This document shows positions 1 to 7,261 of a stretch of 29,500 nt of DNA, piece after piece. This stretch comes from an uncultured Collinsella sp. (GTDB taxonomy: Bacteria; Actinomycetota; Coriobacteriia; Coriobacteriales; Coriobacteriaceae): positions 1-29,500 of the forward strand of contig CABUTH010000003.1 in NCBI GenBank assembly GCA_902494465.1, read 5' to 3'. Each line of letters starts with the position of its first letter. The first letter of the stretch is position 1. Below the pieces are notes generated by a model. The model worked only from the letters and a program-made list of their open reading frames with translations. It searched no databases and had not been told where the DNA came from. Made by a program: the position numbers and the translations under genes.

Positions 1-24
1 CCGTCCCTTCAACTGGGAAAACGG

Positions 25-57
25 CGCCCCCGGACCCCAGGAGGGGCCGCGGGGGCG
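25..57. other. GC-rich hairpin upstream of the EIIB gene
   Basis: Arms CGCCCCCG (25-32) and CGGGGGCG (50-57) pair perfectly, with further GGACCCC/GGGGCC pairing inside. No convincing T-run follows on either strand. It may be the remnant of a terminator for a gene upstream of the window. The rest of 1-187 holds a small GAGAC/GTCTC palindrome (140-154) and no gene I can support. Confidence 0.35.
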
Positions 58-187
58 TTCAGCTAACTGCGGGAAAGGCCTATCCGCTCAATGTGTTCGG
101 CTGAGATCGGAAATCAACCCTTTAAATGCACTAATATTGGAGACGTGATGTCTCGCTCTTACGGGTCTCAAACAGAATGGGGCAGCC

Positions 188-682
188 ATGGCTCAACCCA
201 AGATCCTTCTCACGCGTATCGATGACCGTTTCATTTACGGGCAAGACGTTGAACTGTGGAACGAAGCCGTGGGTTCCAACCTTGTCCTAATCGTCAACGA
301 TGAGATCGCGGCGGATTCGCGCCAATGGGCACCCATGAGGGTGGCGGCGCCAGAAGGCGTTTGGACGCGGTTTTTCTCGGTGCAAAGGACCATCGACATC
401 ATTCATACCGCAACGCCGCGCCAATGGATTCTCATCATGGTGGCCTCACCCGCCGATGCGCTCGCGCTGGTTAAGGGTGGTGTGCCGATCACCAAGATCA
501 GCATTGGCCATATGCAGGCGGGGGAGGGCAAGCACCCCATAACGCCCGCAGTCGCCGTAGACGATACGGACATCGCTGCCTTCAAAGAGCTACAAGAACT
601 CGGCATAGAGCTAGAAATCCGTTACCTCCCCAGCTCCAATCCCGACCCCATCCAACTAGTCATTGGGGACGTTCTTAAATGA
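188..682 (+). CDS. orphan mannose-family PTS EIIB-like protein lacking the active-site His
   Basis: The 164-residue product matches the mannose/fructose/sorbose-family PTS EIIB domain over its full length (usual size about 160). EIIB normally takes phosphate from EIIA on a His in the N-terminal loop RIDxRLIHGQV and passes it to the sugar. Here the loop reads RIDDRFIYGQD (residues 10-20), so the phosphorylated His is Tyr17 and the usual Val is Asp20. The later family motifs are kept: VNDEIAAD, GGVPITKISIGHM and the final ELGIELEIRYLPS. No EIIA, EIIC or EIID neighbour is visible. A GGGG stretch five bases before the ATG is the only ribosome-site candidate. The last codons and the stop lie inside a 34-bp inverted repeat. 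The fold is clear; a transport role is doubtful and a regulatory or decayed paralogue is likelier. Confidence 0.85.
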   Translation: MAQPKILLTRIDDRFIYGQDVELWNEAVGSNLVLIVNDEIAADSRQWAPMRVAAPEGVWTRFFSVQRTIDIIHTATPRQWILIMVASPADALALVKGGVPITKISIGHMQAGEGKHPITPAVAVDDTDIAAFKELQELGIELEIRYLPSSNPDPIQLVIGDVLK

Positions 683-839
683 CTAGTCAAACGGGACACC
701 CTTGGCACTTGGGGACGTTCCTTATGTGCCGGCCTTTTAGGAACGTCCCCAAGTGTCGGCAGATTGGGACAGTCCTTCTCGCCAAACGTTAAAGACTGTC
801 CCCAATGACTAGTCATTTAAGAACGTCCCCAATGACTAG
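656..839. repeat. nested inverted-repeat element (GGGGACGTTC family)
   Basis: A perfect 34-bp inverted repeat (656-689 and 806-839) encloses a second perfect 17-bp one (706-722 and 739-755; arm CACTTGGGGACGTTCCT). A third imperfect pair lies between them (ATTGGGACAGTC near 763-774, GACTGTCCCCAAT near 794-806). The outer arm contains the palindrome TGACTAGTCA. The left outer arm encodes the end of the EIIB gene, including its stop. Related sequence recurs at 24651-24698. The look is that of a REP/RAYT-type or MITE-like element; no transposase is present in the window. Confidence 0.7.
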
Positions 840-842
840 GTA

Positions 843-876
843 GAAAAACGCCCGTCGGCAGTGGTGCCGGCGGGCG
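843..876 (-). terminator. intrinsic terminator of galM
   Basis: Arms CGCCCGTCGGCA (849-860) and TGCCGGCGGGCG (865-876) pair with one mismatch around a GTGG loop. Read on the minus strand the hairpin is followed by TTTTT (844-848). It lies about 30 bases past the galM stop. Confidence 0.8.
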
Positions 877-904
877 CTGCTGTGCGATATGTTGCGTTGT
901 GGGC

Positions 905-1957
905 TTAGTGCCTCATAAAGTGATATTCGATCACATTGCTGTAGGGGTGACCCGGGCCCACAATGCCCTGCGGGAACAGCGGCTGGTGCGGTGTGTCGGG
1001 GTACATCTCTGCCTCGAGGGCAAAGCCGGCGCCCCAGCCATAGTTAGCATCGTCCTTGGCGTGCTCGTCGCCCAGCCAGTTGCCGGTGTAGAGCTGCACG
1101 CCCGGGGCGGTGGTGTAGTAGTCCAGCTCGCGGCCGGTCCACATCTCCTCGACGTGCAGGGCGCGGCGCAGATTACGGCCGTACTGATAGCCATCGATGC
1201 ACAGGCAGTGGTCGTAGCCGCGTGCCTGCTTAATCTGGGGATCGTCGGCCTCCATGCCAGGCGCGACGGGGCGCAGCTCACGGAAGTCAAACGGCGTGCC
1301 CTCGACCGGAGCGATCTCGCCGGTGGGGATATTCTGCTCGTTGATGGGCAGGTAGTGGGCAGCGTTGGCAACAAAGAAGTGCTCGCAGTCCATGCCGGCG
1401 TTATGGCCGGCAAGGTTAAAGTACGTGTGGTTGGTCATGGACACGTAGGTGGCGCGGTCGCTCTCGCAGCCATACTCGATGCGAAAGACGCCGGTGCGTG
1501 TAACGGTAAACACGGCCGTCAAGGTGCGGTTGCCGGGAAGGCCCAGTTCGCCATCCTCAAGCGAGGTGGTCATGCGCACGGCGTTATGGGCCTCGTCGAG
1601 CTCAACGTCCCACACGCGTTTATGCAGACCGTGCTCAAGATCGCTGTGCAGGTTGTTGGCGCCTTCGTTGGCCGGCATATGCCAGTCCGTACCGTCGATG
1701 GTGATCGTGGCGCCCGCGGTGCGGTTGGCCACAGGCCCGATGGTCGCGCCAAAGCAGGCGGGGTTGTCAAAGTAATCCTCGAGCTTATCGAAGCCCAGCA
1801 CCACATCGCGCACGTTGCCGGGAATGTCGGGCACATCGATACCCAGCACGGTGGCGCCATAGTCCATAATGCGAACGCAGATCTCGGGCCCGTTGAGGGT
1901 GTAACGATGAACGGGGGTACCGCACGGCGCGGTGCCGAAAAGCTCGGAAGTGATCAT
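905..1957 (-). CDS. galM: galactose mutarotase (aldose 1-epimerase)
   Basis: The 350-residue protein interconverts the alpha and beta anomers of galactose or other aldoses in the cytoplasm. Expected catalytic residues are in place: His104 (NNLH), His177 in TNHTYFNLAG, Asp249 in GYDHCL and Glu315 in FALEAEMYP. Length is normal for the family. I chose the ATG at 1957 because AGGAA sits about six bases upstream; the longer frame from 2017 adds 20 residues unlike the family. It diverges from the deoR-type regulator at 2163 and ends in its own terminator. Beside lactose PTS genes it probably supplies the anomer used by galactose enzymes. Its relation to the distant LacX-like epimerase at 27493 is only at superfamily level. 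Confidence 0.93.
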   Translation of the reverse strand: MITSELFGTAPCGTPVHRYTLNGPEICVRIMDYGATVLGIDVPDIPGNVRDVVLGFDKLEDYFDNPACFGATIGPVANRTAGATITIDGTDWHMPANEGANNLHSDLEHGLHKRVWDVELDEAHNAVRMTTSLEDGELGLPGNRTLTAVFTVTRTGVFRIEYGCESDRATYVSMTNHTYFNLAGHNAGMDCEHFFVANAAHYLPINEQNIPTGEIAPVEGTPFDFRELRPVAPGMEADDPQIKQARGYDHCLCIDGYQYGRNLRRALHVEEMWTGRELDYYTTAPGVQLYTGNWLGDEHAKDDANYGWGAGFALEAEMYPDTPHQPLFPQGIVGPGHPYSNVIEYHFMRH

Positions 1958-2110
1958 TTGGTTCCTAACATCGAGGTATTTCCGACAAACTGTAGCGCGA
2001 ACAAGCGAGATTATCACTACACCCCACTAAAGCAGGGGGTATTTTTCTCAAAAAAGTGATGATTGGAGCTGTGCGGGCGTTCATTTTTGACGCGCGCGAG
2101 TCTGATACAA

Positions 2111-2132
2111 TTTGTTCGTTATTGTTTGAATT
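2111..2132. promoter_or_regulatory. putative DeoR/LacR operator before the deoR-type gene
   Basis: The sequence TTTGTTCGTTATTGTTTGAA lies in the galM/deoR intergenic region. It shares GTTCG(A/T)TATTGTT with 17687-17700 and 23978-23991, and TGTTTGAAT with 24067-24076 and 25983-25992. A TACAAT -10 candidate (2106-2111) overlaps its edge; its -35 is unclear. An AT-rich region such as this can match by chance, so the call rests on the repeated occurrences. Confidence 0.45.
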
Positions 2133-2162
2133 GACGTGAGCGTGGAACAGCGAGGACTCATC

Positions 2163-2927
2163 GTGATTAAAGCGGAGCGACAGGATAAGGTTCGGCAGCT
2201 GCTCGAGGAACAGGGAACGGTCTCGGTCAAGGAGATTTCGGATGCGTTAGGTGTCTCGGATATGACGATCCGCCGTGACCTTGAGGAGCTTGCGAGCCTG
2301 GGCGAGATCGAGCGCGTGCACGGCGGAGCCCGCAGTGCGCAGAGCCGTCCACACGCTATGCTGCGCCATGAGTATTCGCACAGCGAGAAGCGCACGAAAC
2401 ATGCCGAGGAAAAGTTGCAGATTGCGCGCCGTTCTGTGGAGCTTATCGAGGAAGGCTCGACCATCTTTTTGGGCACGGGCACCACGGTTGAGCAGATGGC
2501 CTCGATGCTGCCGGCGTTTCGCCTGCGCATTGTGACCAATTCGCTTTCGGTGTTTAACCTGCTCGAGGCGCGCGAAGACTGCGAACTGTGCCTGGTGGGC
2601 GGCGTGTACCGTCGCCGCACTGCCGCCTTTGTGGGCCCCACGGCTGAGGACACCTTGCGCGCGCTGGGAATCGACGCAGCCTTTATCGGCGCAAACGGCA
2701 TTTTGGACGGCGACGTGTCTACGTCTAACATGGAAGAGGGCCGCATCCAGCAGCTCGCCTTTAGCAAGGCCGACTCGCGCTATCTGATCGCCGATTCCAG
2801 CAAGATTGGCAAGCGCGACTTCTACACCTTCTGCCGTCTGGACAGCCTGGACGCCGTGGTGTGCGAGCCGGGCATCGCCGCCGAAGATCGTGCCGCCATC
2901 GAGGAGCATACGCAGGTCATTTGCTAG
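2163..2927 (+). CDS. DeoR-family transcriptional regulator, LacR-type candidate
   Basis: The 254-residue protein has an N-terminal DeoR helix-turn-helix (VSVKEISDALGVSDMTIRRDLEEL, in two stretches, followed by RVHGGAR) and a C-terminal DeoRC sugar-phosphate-sensing domain (FLGTGTTVEQMA, VTNSL, LVGG, FIGANGI). Such proteins usually repress sugar-phosphate pathways and are released by a phosphorylated sugar. I chose GTG at 2163 because AGGA lies six bases upstream and the protein then starts MIKAERQDKV, as is typical. The frame from 2136 is possible. Position beside galM and in an island with lacA, lacB and lacC makes a LacR role, with tagatose- or galactose-6-phosphate as inducer, the best guess. 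A second, truncated copy lies at 7262-7681. Confidence 0.9.
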   Translation: MIKAERQDKVRQLLEEQGTVSVKEISDALGVSDMTIRRDLEELASLGEIERVHGGARSAQSRPHAMLRHEYSHSEKRTKHAEEKLQIARRSVELIEEGSTIFLGTGTTVEQMASMLPAFRLRIVTNSLSVFNLLEAREDCELCLVGGVYRRRTAAFVGPTAEDTLRALGIDAAFIGANGILDGDVSTSNMEEGRIQQLAFSKADSRYLIADSSKIGKRDFYTFCRLDSLDAVVCEPGIAAEDRAAIEEHTQVIC

Positions 2928-3044
2928 CTAGCGCTACGGGATTGCCAACGGGCGATGCGGGAGGACTTTTACCTCCTGTCATTGTGGAAACCAGCGCGTC
3001 AGCGCTACGCGATATGACGCGCAAATGAGGACTCCGCTATCAAA

Positions 3045-3346
3045 TTGTCTCAACCTGTGATATCTAGGCGGCCAAAAGCGAGTCAGATGTTACAGATCGA
3101 GATTTTTGGCTCGGCCTATTCCGTTTGTCTCGATCTGTAACAGCTAGGACCGAAAAATTCAGCTAGTTGTTACAGATTGAGATTGAGAGGATTGACCTGT
3201 GCATTCATCTCAATCTGTAACATCTAGACGTCCAAAACCGGTCTTAGTGTTACAGATTGAGACAATTCGGCGTGGTCTACCTTGTTTGTCTCGATCTGTA
3301 ACGGTTAGGACTTAAAAACTCGGCTACGTGTTACAGATCGAGACAA
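3045..3346. repeat. palindromic repeat array 1 (four units, ~80-bp period)
   Basis: Four imperfect palindromes of about 60 bp lie at 3045-3103, 3125-3183, 3204-3265 and 3286-3346, separated by 20-21 bp. Typical arms are TTGTCTCGATCTGTAAC and GTTACAGATCGAGACAA. The centres alternate between a GGCCAAAAG-like form (units 1 and 3) and a GGACCGAAAA-like form (units 2 and 4). Spacers alternate too (GGCTCGGCCTATTCC-like and GGATTGACC-like). The array fills the convergent gap between the deoR-type gene and gntR, where I find no classical terminator. A short hairpin without T-run (arms GCGCGTCA, 2994-3001, and TGACGCGC, 3015-3022) precedes it. It is not a CRISPR: spacers are similar to each other and no cas genes are seen. 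Confidence 0.9.
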
Positions 3347-3359
3347 AAGAAAAAGAACA

Positions 3360-4079
3360 TTAGGACTTGAAAATAAAGTTTTGATAAGGGACCCGCCCAG
3401 TTAAGACGGTGCGGCAGACAATTGAGATTAGTTTGCCTCCGGAGTCGTAAGCATAATGAGTCAGTTCGATGACCGGAAGTTTTGCAACACTATAATTACT
3501 GGCTTCGGAATCGCTAAGCTGACGTGCTCTATAGCTTTCCCTAACAGATTGGATAGACTTGGACAAGTCGTCCATGATTCTGCTAAATGCCTGAAAATCT
3601 AACTGGTTATTCGGAACGCGCGACTTTGAAATGAAGAACGTATCAGCGCCTATGAAGCTGCCTTCAAGTTCGTAGGTCAATTCAAGACGCTGAATTTCAT
3701 CGCGACTTTGACATCCAAATTGTTGGAGCATCATTACGGAAATTGGACGACCTGATGTGAGGCCGCCGAAATGTTTGGTGATGGCATCCGGATCAACGCC
3801 ATCGCAATGGCTTGCAAAGTCAAAGTCTAAAAGTGAATTGAGCTCGCTAACGCGTTTCGGTGCAACAAACGATCCCTTACCTTGGATTCGATAGATACTT
3901 CCACGACGCTCCAGCTCACTCATGGCAAGTCGGACGGTTGTTCTGCTTACGGCGTATTCGTCGCAGAGTTCCATTTCTGTCGGAAGTTTATCGTCTGCTT
4001 GATATTCATCGACGATCTGCTTGAGCAGCGCGTCGGTGAGCTGTAAATAGAGTGGCCGTTTTTCGTGTGTATCGAGCAT
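3360..4079 (-). CDS. GntR-family (HutC/UTRA) transcriptional regulator
   Basis: The 239-residue protein has an N-terminal GntR winged helix (about residues 4-72; [19 protein letters not shown] and [14 protein letters not shown]) and a C-terminal UTRA-like ligand domain. I chose ATG 4079 because GAGG lies five bases upstream; ATG 4097 has only a weak, distant AGGT. It follows the DUF7916-like gene by about 70 bases on the same strand, so both are probably cotranscribed, and both diverge from EIICB no. 1. It is therefore the likely local regulator of that transporter. Its AT content is higher than that of the LacI genes, which may point to a different origin. Confidence 0.88.
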   Translation of the reverse strand: MLDTHEKRPLYLQLTDALLKQIVDEYQADDKLPTEMELCDEYAVSRTTVRLAMSELERRGSIYRIQGKGSFVAPKRVSELNSLLDFDFASHCDGVDPDAITKHFGGLTSGRPISVMMLQQFGCQSRDEIQRLELTYELEGSFIGADTFFISKSRVPNNQLDFQAFSRIMDDLSKSIQSVRESYRARQLSDSEASNYSVAKLPVIELTHYAYDSGGKLISIVCRTVLTGRVPYQNFIFKS

Positions 4080-4151
4080 TAGAGCCTCAGTTTGCATGTT
4101 GGTTATACCTGATGGTTGCCTCAGTCGGGATGTAACGTGGGCAAGGTAACC

Positions 4152-5072
4152 TTAACGTATCACAGAGCGGCTCAGCATGACGATCTGATGCCTGTATCCA
4201 CGAAGGGCTTGTCCGAGCGTGAAGATATTCTGGGGCAGGCAAATACCGTTCATGGAGTCCCCGATATGTTGGAGGTCAGCGCCGGCTGCTTTTGCTGCAA
4301 GGCCTATTTTCTTAATGGTCTCGCTGTCGCAGGAGTCTTGACTCGTCCCGTTCGCCGCCATGACGAGAACCTTCTCTTCAATTGACTTGCCTACGTTGTG
4401 GGATCGTACGAAGTCTACGATGGCGCGCAGGTCTGCTTCTTGGAAGCAAGGGACGGTGTAGGGGGCTGGCACGAGAAGGATATCGACGCCGAGGTCAACA
4501 AACTTGCGCGCAATTTCGAGCGTCATGACAGGTTCCGCAACGCCCGCTCCATGCATTTTCCCGGCTATGATCAGGCCATTGAAATGCTCTTTGGAGAGTT
4601 TAATCGAATGGGCGATTGCATCGTTGGAGACGCCGGTTCCAGGGTTGCCCGTCAGGCAGATAAAATCAAATCCGAGTTCGTTAGCCTTTTCTAAGGTCTT
4701 GGGAGAGACGCGACGACCCATGGGGATTTCCGTTCGGGATTCAGACATCTCTGCCTCGTTATCAACTGGCTCCAGATTGACGCCAATGGGCCTTCCGCAC
4801 GCTCGCTTCACCCAAGTGACCGGGTTTTCATTGAGATCATCTGGAATACCGGCAATAACTGGATCGAACACATCGAGCGCGTTAAACAGAAGCAGGTCGG
4901 CACCTGCGGCACGTTCGATTTCTGCATTAGTAACGCCGCCGAGAAATTGGGAAGAGGGTACGTTTTCCGCCATGATGGTACGTCCCTCGGAAGCCAGAAT
5001 TGCCTGTTTTAGATCCATGGGTGACGTAGCGGCAAAATCGGATGCGGACATGTTCAGTAATCGTTTGGGCAT
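4152..5072 (-). CDS. DUF7916-like TIM-barrel protein, function unknown
   Basis: The 306-residue product resembles a conserved family found beside PTS genes, which I believe is the one now named DUF7916 (older records often label it haloacid dehalogenase-like hydrolase). The pattern suggests a TIM barrel: ASEGRTIMAENV, GADLLLFNALDVFDP, IGVNLEP, GFDFICLTGNPGTGVSN, GLIIAGKMHGAG, GVDILLVPAPYTVP and a C-terminal GADLQHIGDS. These are glycine-rich strand ends that could bind a phosphorylated ligand. GGAAG six bases before the ATG supports the start. It leads the gntR operon, opposite EIICB no. 1. No reaction can be assigned from sequence alone. Confidence 0.75.
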   Translation of the reverse strand: MPKRLLNMSASDFAATSPMDLKQAILASEGRTIMAENVPSSQFLGGVTNAEIERAAGADLLLFNALDVFDPVIAGIPDDLNENPVTWVKRACGRPIGVNLEPVDNEAEMSESRTEIPMGRRVSPKTLEKANELGFDFICLTGNPGTGVSNDAIAHSIKLSKEHFNGLIIAGKMHGAGVAEPVMTLEIARKFVDLGVDILLVPAPYTVPCFQEADLRAIVDFVRSHNVGKSIEEKVLVMAANGTSQDSCDSETIKKIGLAAKAAGADLQHIGDSMNGICLPQNIFTLGQALRGYRHQIVMLSRSVIR

Positions 5073-5118
5073 TGTTACTTCCTTTGACTAGAACGACAGG
5101 CTTGTGACATTGTCTCTA

Positions 5119-5136
5119 ATATTGTTACAACAATAT
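5119..5136. promoter_or_regulatory. inverted repeat ATATTGTT-AC-AACAATAT
   Basis: Eight-base perfect arms lie just upstream of the DUF7916-like gene. The half-site ATATTGTT equals the core of the boxes at 17691-17698 and 23982-23989. It is a candidate operator for the same regulator, here in symmetric form. It could instead belong to the gntR-type operon's own control. Confidence 0.45.
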
Positions 5137-5156
5137 ATTCAATATGTTATATCCAA

Positions 5157-5245
5157 TCGGTGAACGGTTGCAAACTTATTGTACTGCTCGGAAAAAATAG
5201 CCTTTAGCTGGGAAAACATTATATTAATCAACTACCGTTCACCGA
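5157..5245. promoter_or_regulatory. paired operator TCGGTGAACGGT / ACCGTTCACCGA
   Basis: A perfect 12-bp inverted pair sits at 5157-5168 and 5234-5245, centres 77 bp apart (about seven helical turns), between the divergent DUF7916-like gene and EIICB no. 1. The second arm is 16 bp upstream of the -35 of the + strand promoter. The same GTGAACGGT string recurs at 12758-12766 and 22821-22829 upstream of two lacI genes. The spacing suits two repressor or activator dimers joined by a loop. Confidence 0.55.
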
Positions 5246-5261
5246 ATAAGTATTTGAATTC

Positions 5262-5290
5262 TTGACATATCGACAAAGCGGAAAAAGAAT
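5262..5290 (+). promoter_or_regulatory. promoter of EIICB no. 1
   Basis: A perfect TTGACA -35 (5262-5267) is followed after 17 bp by AAGAAT (5285-5290), four of six consensus bases. It gives a leader of about 130 bases before the ATG at 5429. It is the clearest sigma-70-like promoter in the 5073-5428 gap. Confidence 0.65.
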
Positions 5291-5336
5291 TGGTTATGAC
5301 AAATCGCGCAAATGATATTACATTTCGCACAAGAAC

Positions 5337-5360
5337 GTATTCACTTACATAAGTGGATAC
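5337..5360. promoter_or_regulatory. 24-bp inverted repeat in the EIICB no. 1 leader
   Basis: Arms GTATTCACTT (5337-5346) and AAGTGGATAC (5351-5360) match at nine of ten positions around ACAT. The short spaced symmetry fits a GntR-type operator, here downstream of the promoter where it could block elongation. A second, looser symmetry (GCGCAAATG / CATTTCGC) lies at 5307-5328. Confidence 0.45.
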
Positions 5361-5428
5361 AAACGGGGACGACGACGGTTGAGTCCGGATAAATCGTTGT
5401 GTGCCCGGGAATCATGAAAGGATGTGTT

Positions 5429-7123
5429 ATGGACGCTATCGTCAAATTCCTTGAAAAACACCACCCCCTCTTCGACAAAATCTCGAGGAACATTTATCTG
5501 GTGGCGATTAAGGATGGCTTTCTCTCGAATATGCCAATTGTGCTGTTCTCGAGCCTGTTCCTTCTTCTTTCGACGCTCCCTGCCTATGTAGGCATCACGC
5601 TTCCGTCTGAGGTGCTGGATTTCTTCAATAAAATCTATGCATATACCATGGGACTTCTTGGCATTATGGTGGCCGGCACCACGGCGAGCTCACTTGCCAT
5701 GTCGATGAACCGTCGCATGCCTTCGGGTAAATCTCTCAACCCCACCTCGTGCATGGTTTGTGCCATGTGCGGCATGCTCTTGCTATCGGTGACGAACGAT
5801 GTTGTCTCGATTGGCGGAGCAGATACATCTGTTTTTGAAACCGGCTATATGGGAACCAAGGGTTTTCTCGCTGCGTTCGTAGCCGCATTCTTGACCGTTA
5901 ATATCTATAAGGTGTGCATTAGCCATAATGTGACGATCAAGCTTCCCAAAGAGGTCCCTGGCTCTATTGCGCAGAGTTTTCGCGATATCTTTGCATTTGG
6001 GTTTTCGATCCTTGCGTGCGCTTTTATCGATCTTGCGAGCCGCAAGCTGCTTGCTGTGCCGTTCGCCAATTTGGTATCCGCTCTCATCTCGCCGCTGTTC
6101 TCCGCGGTCGACACCTATCCTGGCATGGCGCTTATCGAAGGCGCGGTCGCGCTTTTCCAATTTATGGGTATCCACGGTGCTTCGGTTGTCATGAGTCCGA
6201 TCAATGCTGCGCTCTACGGCAATACCGTTACCAATCTTGAGGTTTTCCAAGCAGGTGGACACCCGTCAATTGCTCTCACGCAGGACTTTACAAGCTTCAT
6301 CGGCGGTCTGGGCGGTTCTGGCTGCACGTTCATCGTTCCTATTATCCTGATCATGTTTATGCGCTCCAAGCAGCTTAAAGCCATGGGCAAGGCATCGATT
6401 ATCCCGGTGATTTTTGGAGTTAACGAGCCCGTTCTCTTCGGTATGCCGATTGTTCTCAATCCCTATATGTTCGTGCCCTTCCTAGTGGCTCCTATGGTCA
6501 ACGCCATTATCGGTAAATTTTTCATTGACGTCATTGGAATGAACGCCCCCATGTATACCATGCCGTGGGCGCTTCCCGGCCCAATTGGTGCGTTCCTCAC
6601 CACGGGTCTCGATCTGCGTTCTCTCGTATTGATGGCAGTGCTGTTGGTCGTTGACTTTGTGATTTACTATCCGTTCTGCAAGGCGTATGACCATCAGCTT
6701 TGTTTGGAAGAGTCTGCAAAGGAGACTGCAGGAAACTCGGATGCAGATGCTATCGCCGCACAGGAAAATGTCGCAAAAGCTCTCGAGGCGGTAAAGGACA
6801 AGGCGGAGCAGATCCGCGTGCTTGTGCTTTGCCAGGGTGCCGGCACTTCGACTCTCTTGGCAAATGCTCTTCGCGAAGGTGCCGCTGCTAAGGGTATCGA
6901 TCTGGTATCTCAGTCCGGTGCGTACGGAAGCCACTATGAGACGATGGATCAGTACAACGTGATTGTTCTGGCGCCCCAGGCACGCATGTACTATGACGCT
7001 ATGAAGGCCGATACCGATCGCCTTGGAATTAAACTGCTCACCACAAGGGGCAAGGAGTATATCGACCTTACCAACGATCCCGAAGGTGCAATTGACTGGA
7101 TCGTTCAGGAGCTGGCCAAATAG
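5429..7123 (+). CDS. LacE-type PTS EIICB no. 1 (no linked glycosidase)
   Basis: The 564-residue membrane permease transports and phosphorylates a beta-glycoside or similar sugar. Residues 1 to about 430 form the lactose/cellobiose EIIC channel, with the substrate His249 in GIHGAS and Glu333 in GVNEPVLFGMPIVLNP. A linker rich in Ala, Glu and Lys leads to the EIIB domain (about 462-564), with phosphorylation Cys468 in VLCQGAGTS. AAAGGA seven bases before the ATG sets the start; the frame from 5399 adds a non-family leader. It is monocistronic and ends in a strong terminator. Unlike the other three EIICBs here it has no GH1 partner and is controlled from a GntR rather than a LacI promoter region, so its sugar may differ. 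Confidence 0.9.
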   Translation: MDAIVKFLEKHHPLFDKISRNIYLVAIKDGFLSNMPIVLFSSLFLLLSTLPAYVGITLPSEVLDFFNKIYAYTMGLLGIMVAGTTASSLAMSMNRRMPSGKSLNPTSCMVCAMCGMLLLSVTNDVVSIGGADTSVFETGYMGTKGFLAAFVAAFLTVNIYKVCISHNVTIKLPKEVPGSIAQSFRDIFAFGFSILACAFIDLASRKLLAVPFANLVSALISPLFSAVDTYPGMALIEGAVALFQFMGIHGASVVMSPINAALYGNTVTNLEVFQAGGHPSIALTQDFTSFIGGLGGSGCTFIVPIILIMFMRSKQLKAMGKASIIPVIFGVNEPVLFGMPIVLNPYMFVPFLVAPMVNAIIGKFFIDVIGMNAPMYTMPWALPGPIGAFLTTGLDLRSLVLMAVLLVVDFVIYYPFCKAYDHQLCLEESAKETAGNSDADAIAAQENVAKALEAVKDKAEQIRVLVLCQGAGTSTLLANALREGAAAKGIDLVSQSGAYGSHYETMDQYNVIVLAPQARMYYDAMKADTDRLGIKLLTTRGKEYIDLTNDPEGAIDWIVQELAK

Positions 7124-7159
7124 TGGATGCACTTCGTCGTTGATTCGTCGGTGTATGGT

Positions 7160-7197
7160 ACGGCCCCGCAGCTTATTGAGCTGCGGGGCCGTATTTT
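7160..7197 (+). terminator. intrinsic terminator of EIICB no. 1
   Basis: Perfect 14-bp arms ACGGCCCCGCAGCT (7160-7173) and AGCTGCGGGGCCGT (7179-7192) enclose a TATTG loop and are followed by ATTTTG. It lies 37 bases after the stop. Confidence 0.9.
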
Positions 7198-7261
7198 GTT
7201 GAGTATCTAATTGAGACAATGAGCGCAACCGTCGTGAGATCGCATTGGCGCTCTCCGAGTC

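Noticed and set aside
899..2059. 386-codon open frame on + opposite galM
   Set aside because: galM on the minus strand has all catalytic residues, a ribosome site and a terminator; the + frame is a shadow.
3045..3346. CRISPR array
   Set aside because: Repeats are degenerate 60-bp palindromes, spacers are only 20-21 bp and resemble each other, and no cas gene is near.
4152..5072. LacD-type tagatose-bisphosphate aldolase
   Set aside because: I considered this because lacD is missing and the protein looks like a TIM barrel, but the sequence lacks the LacD pattern and fits the DUF7916-like family better.
4398..5091. Open frames on + opposite the DUF7916-like gene
   Set aside because: The minus-strand protein has a coherent TIM-barrel pattern and a ribosome site; the + frames do not.
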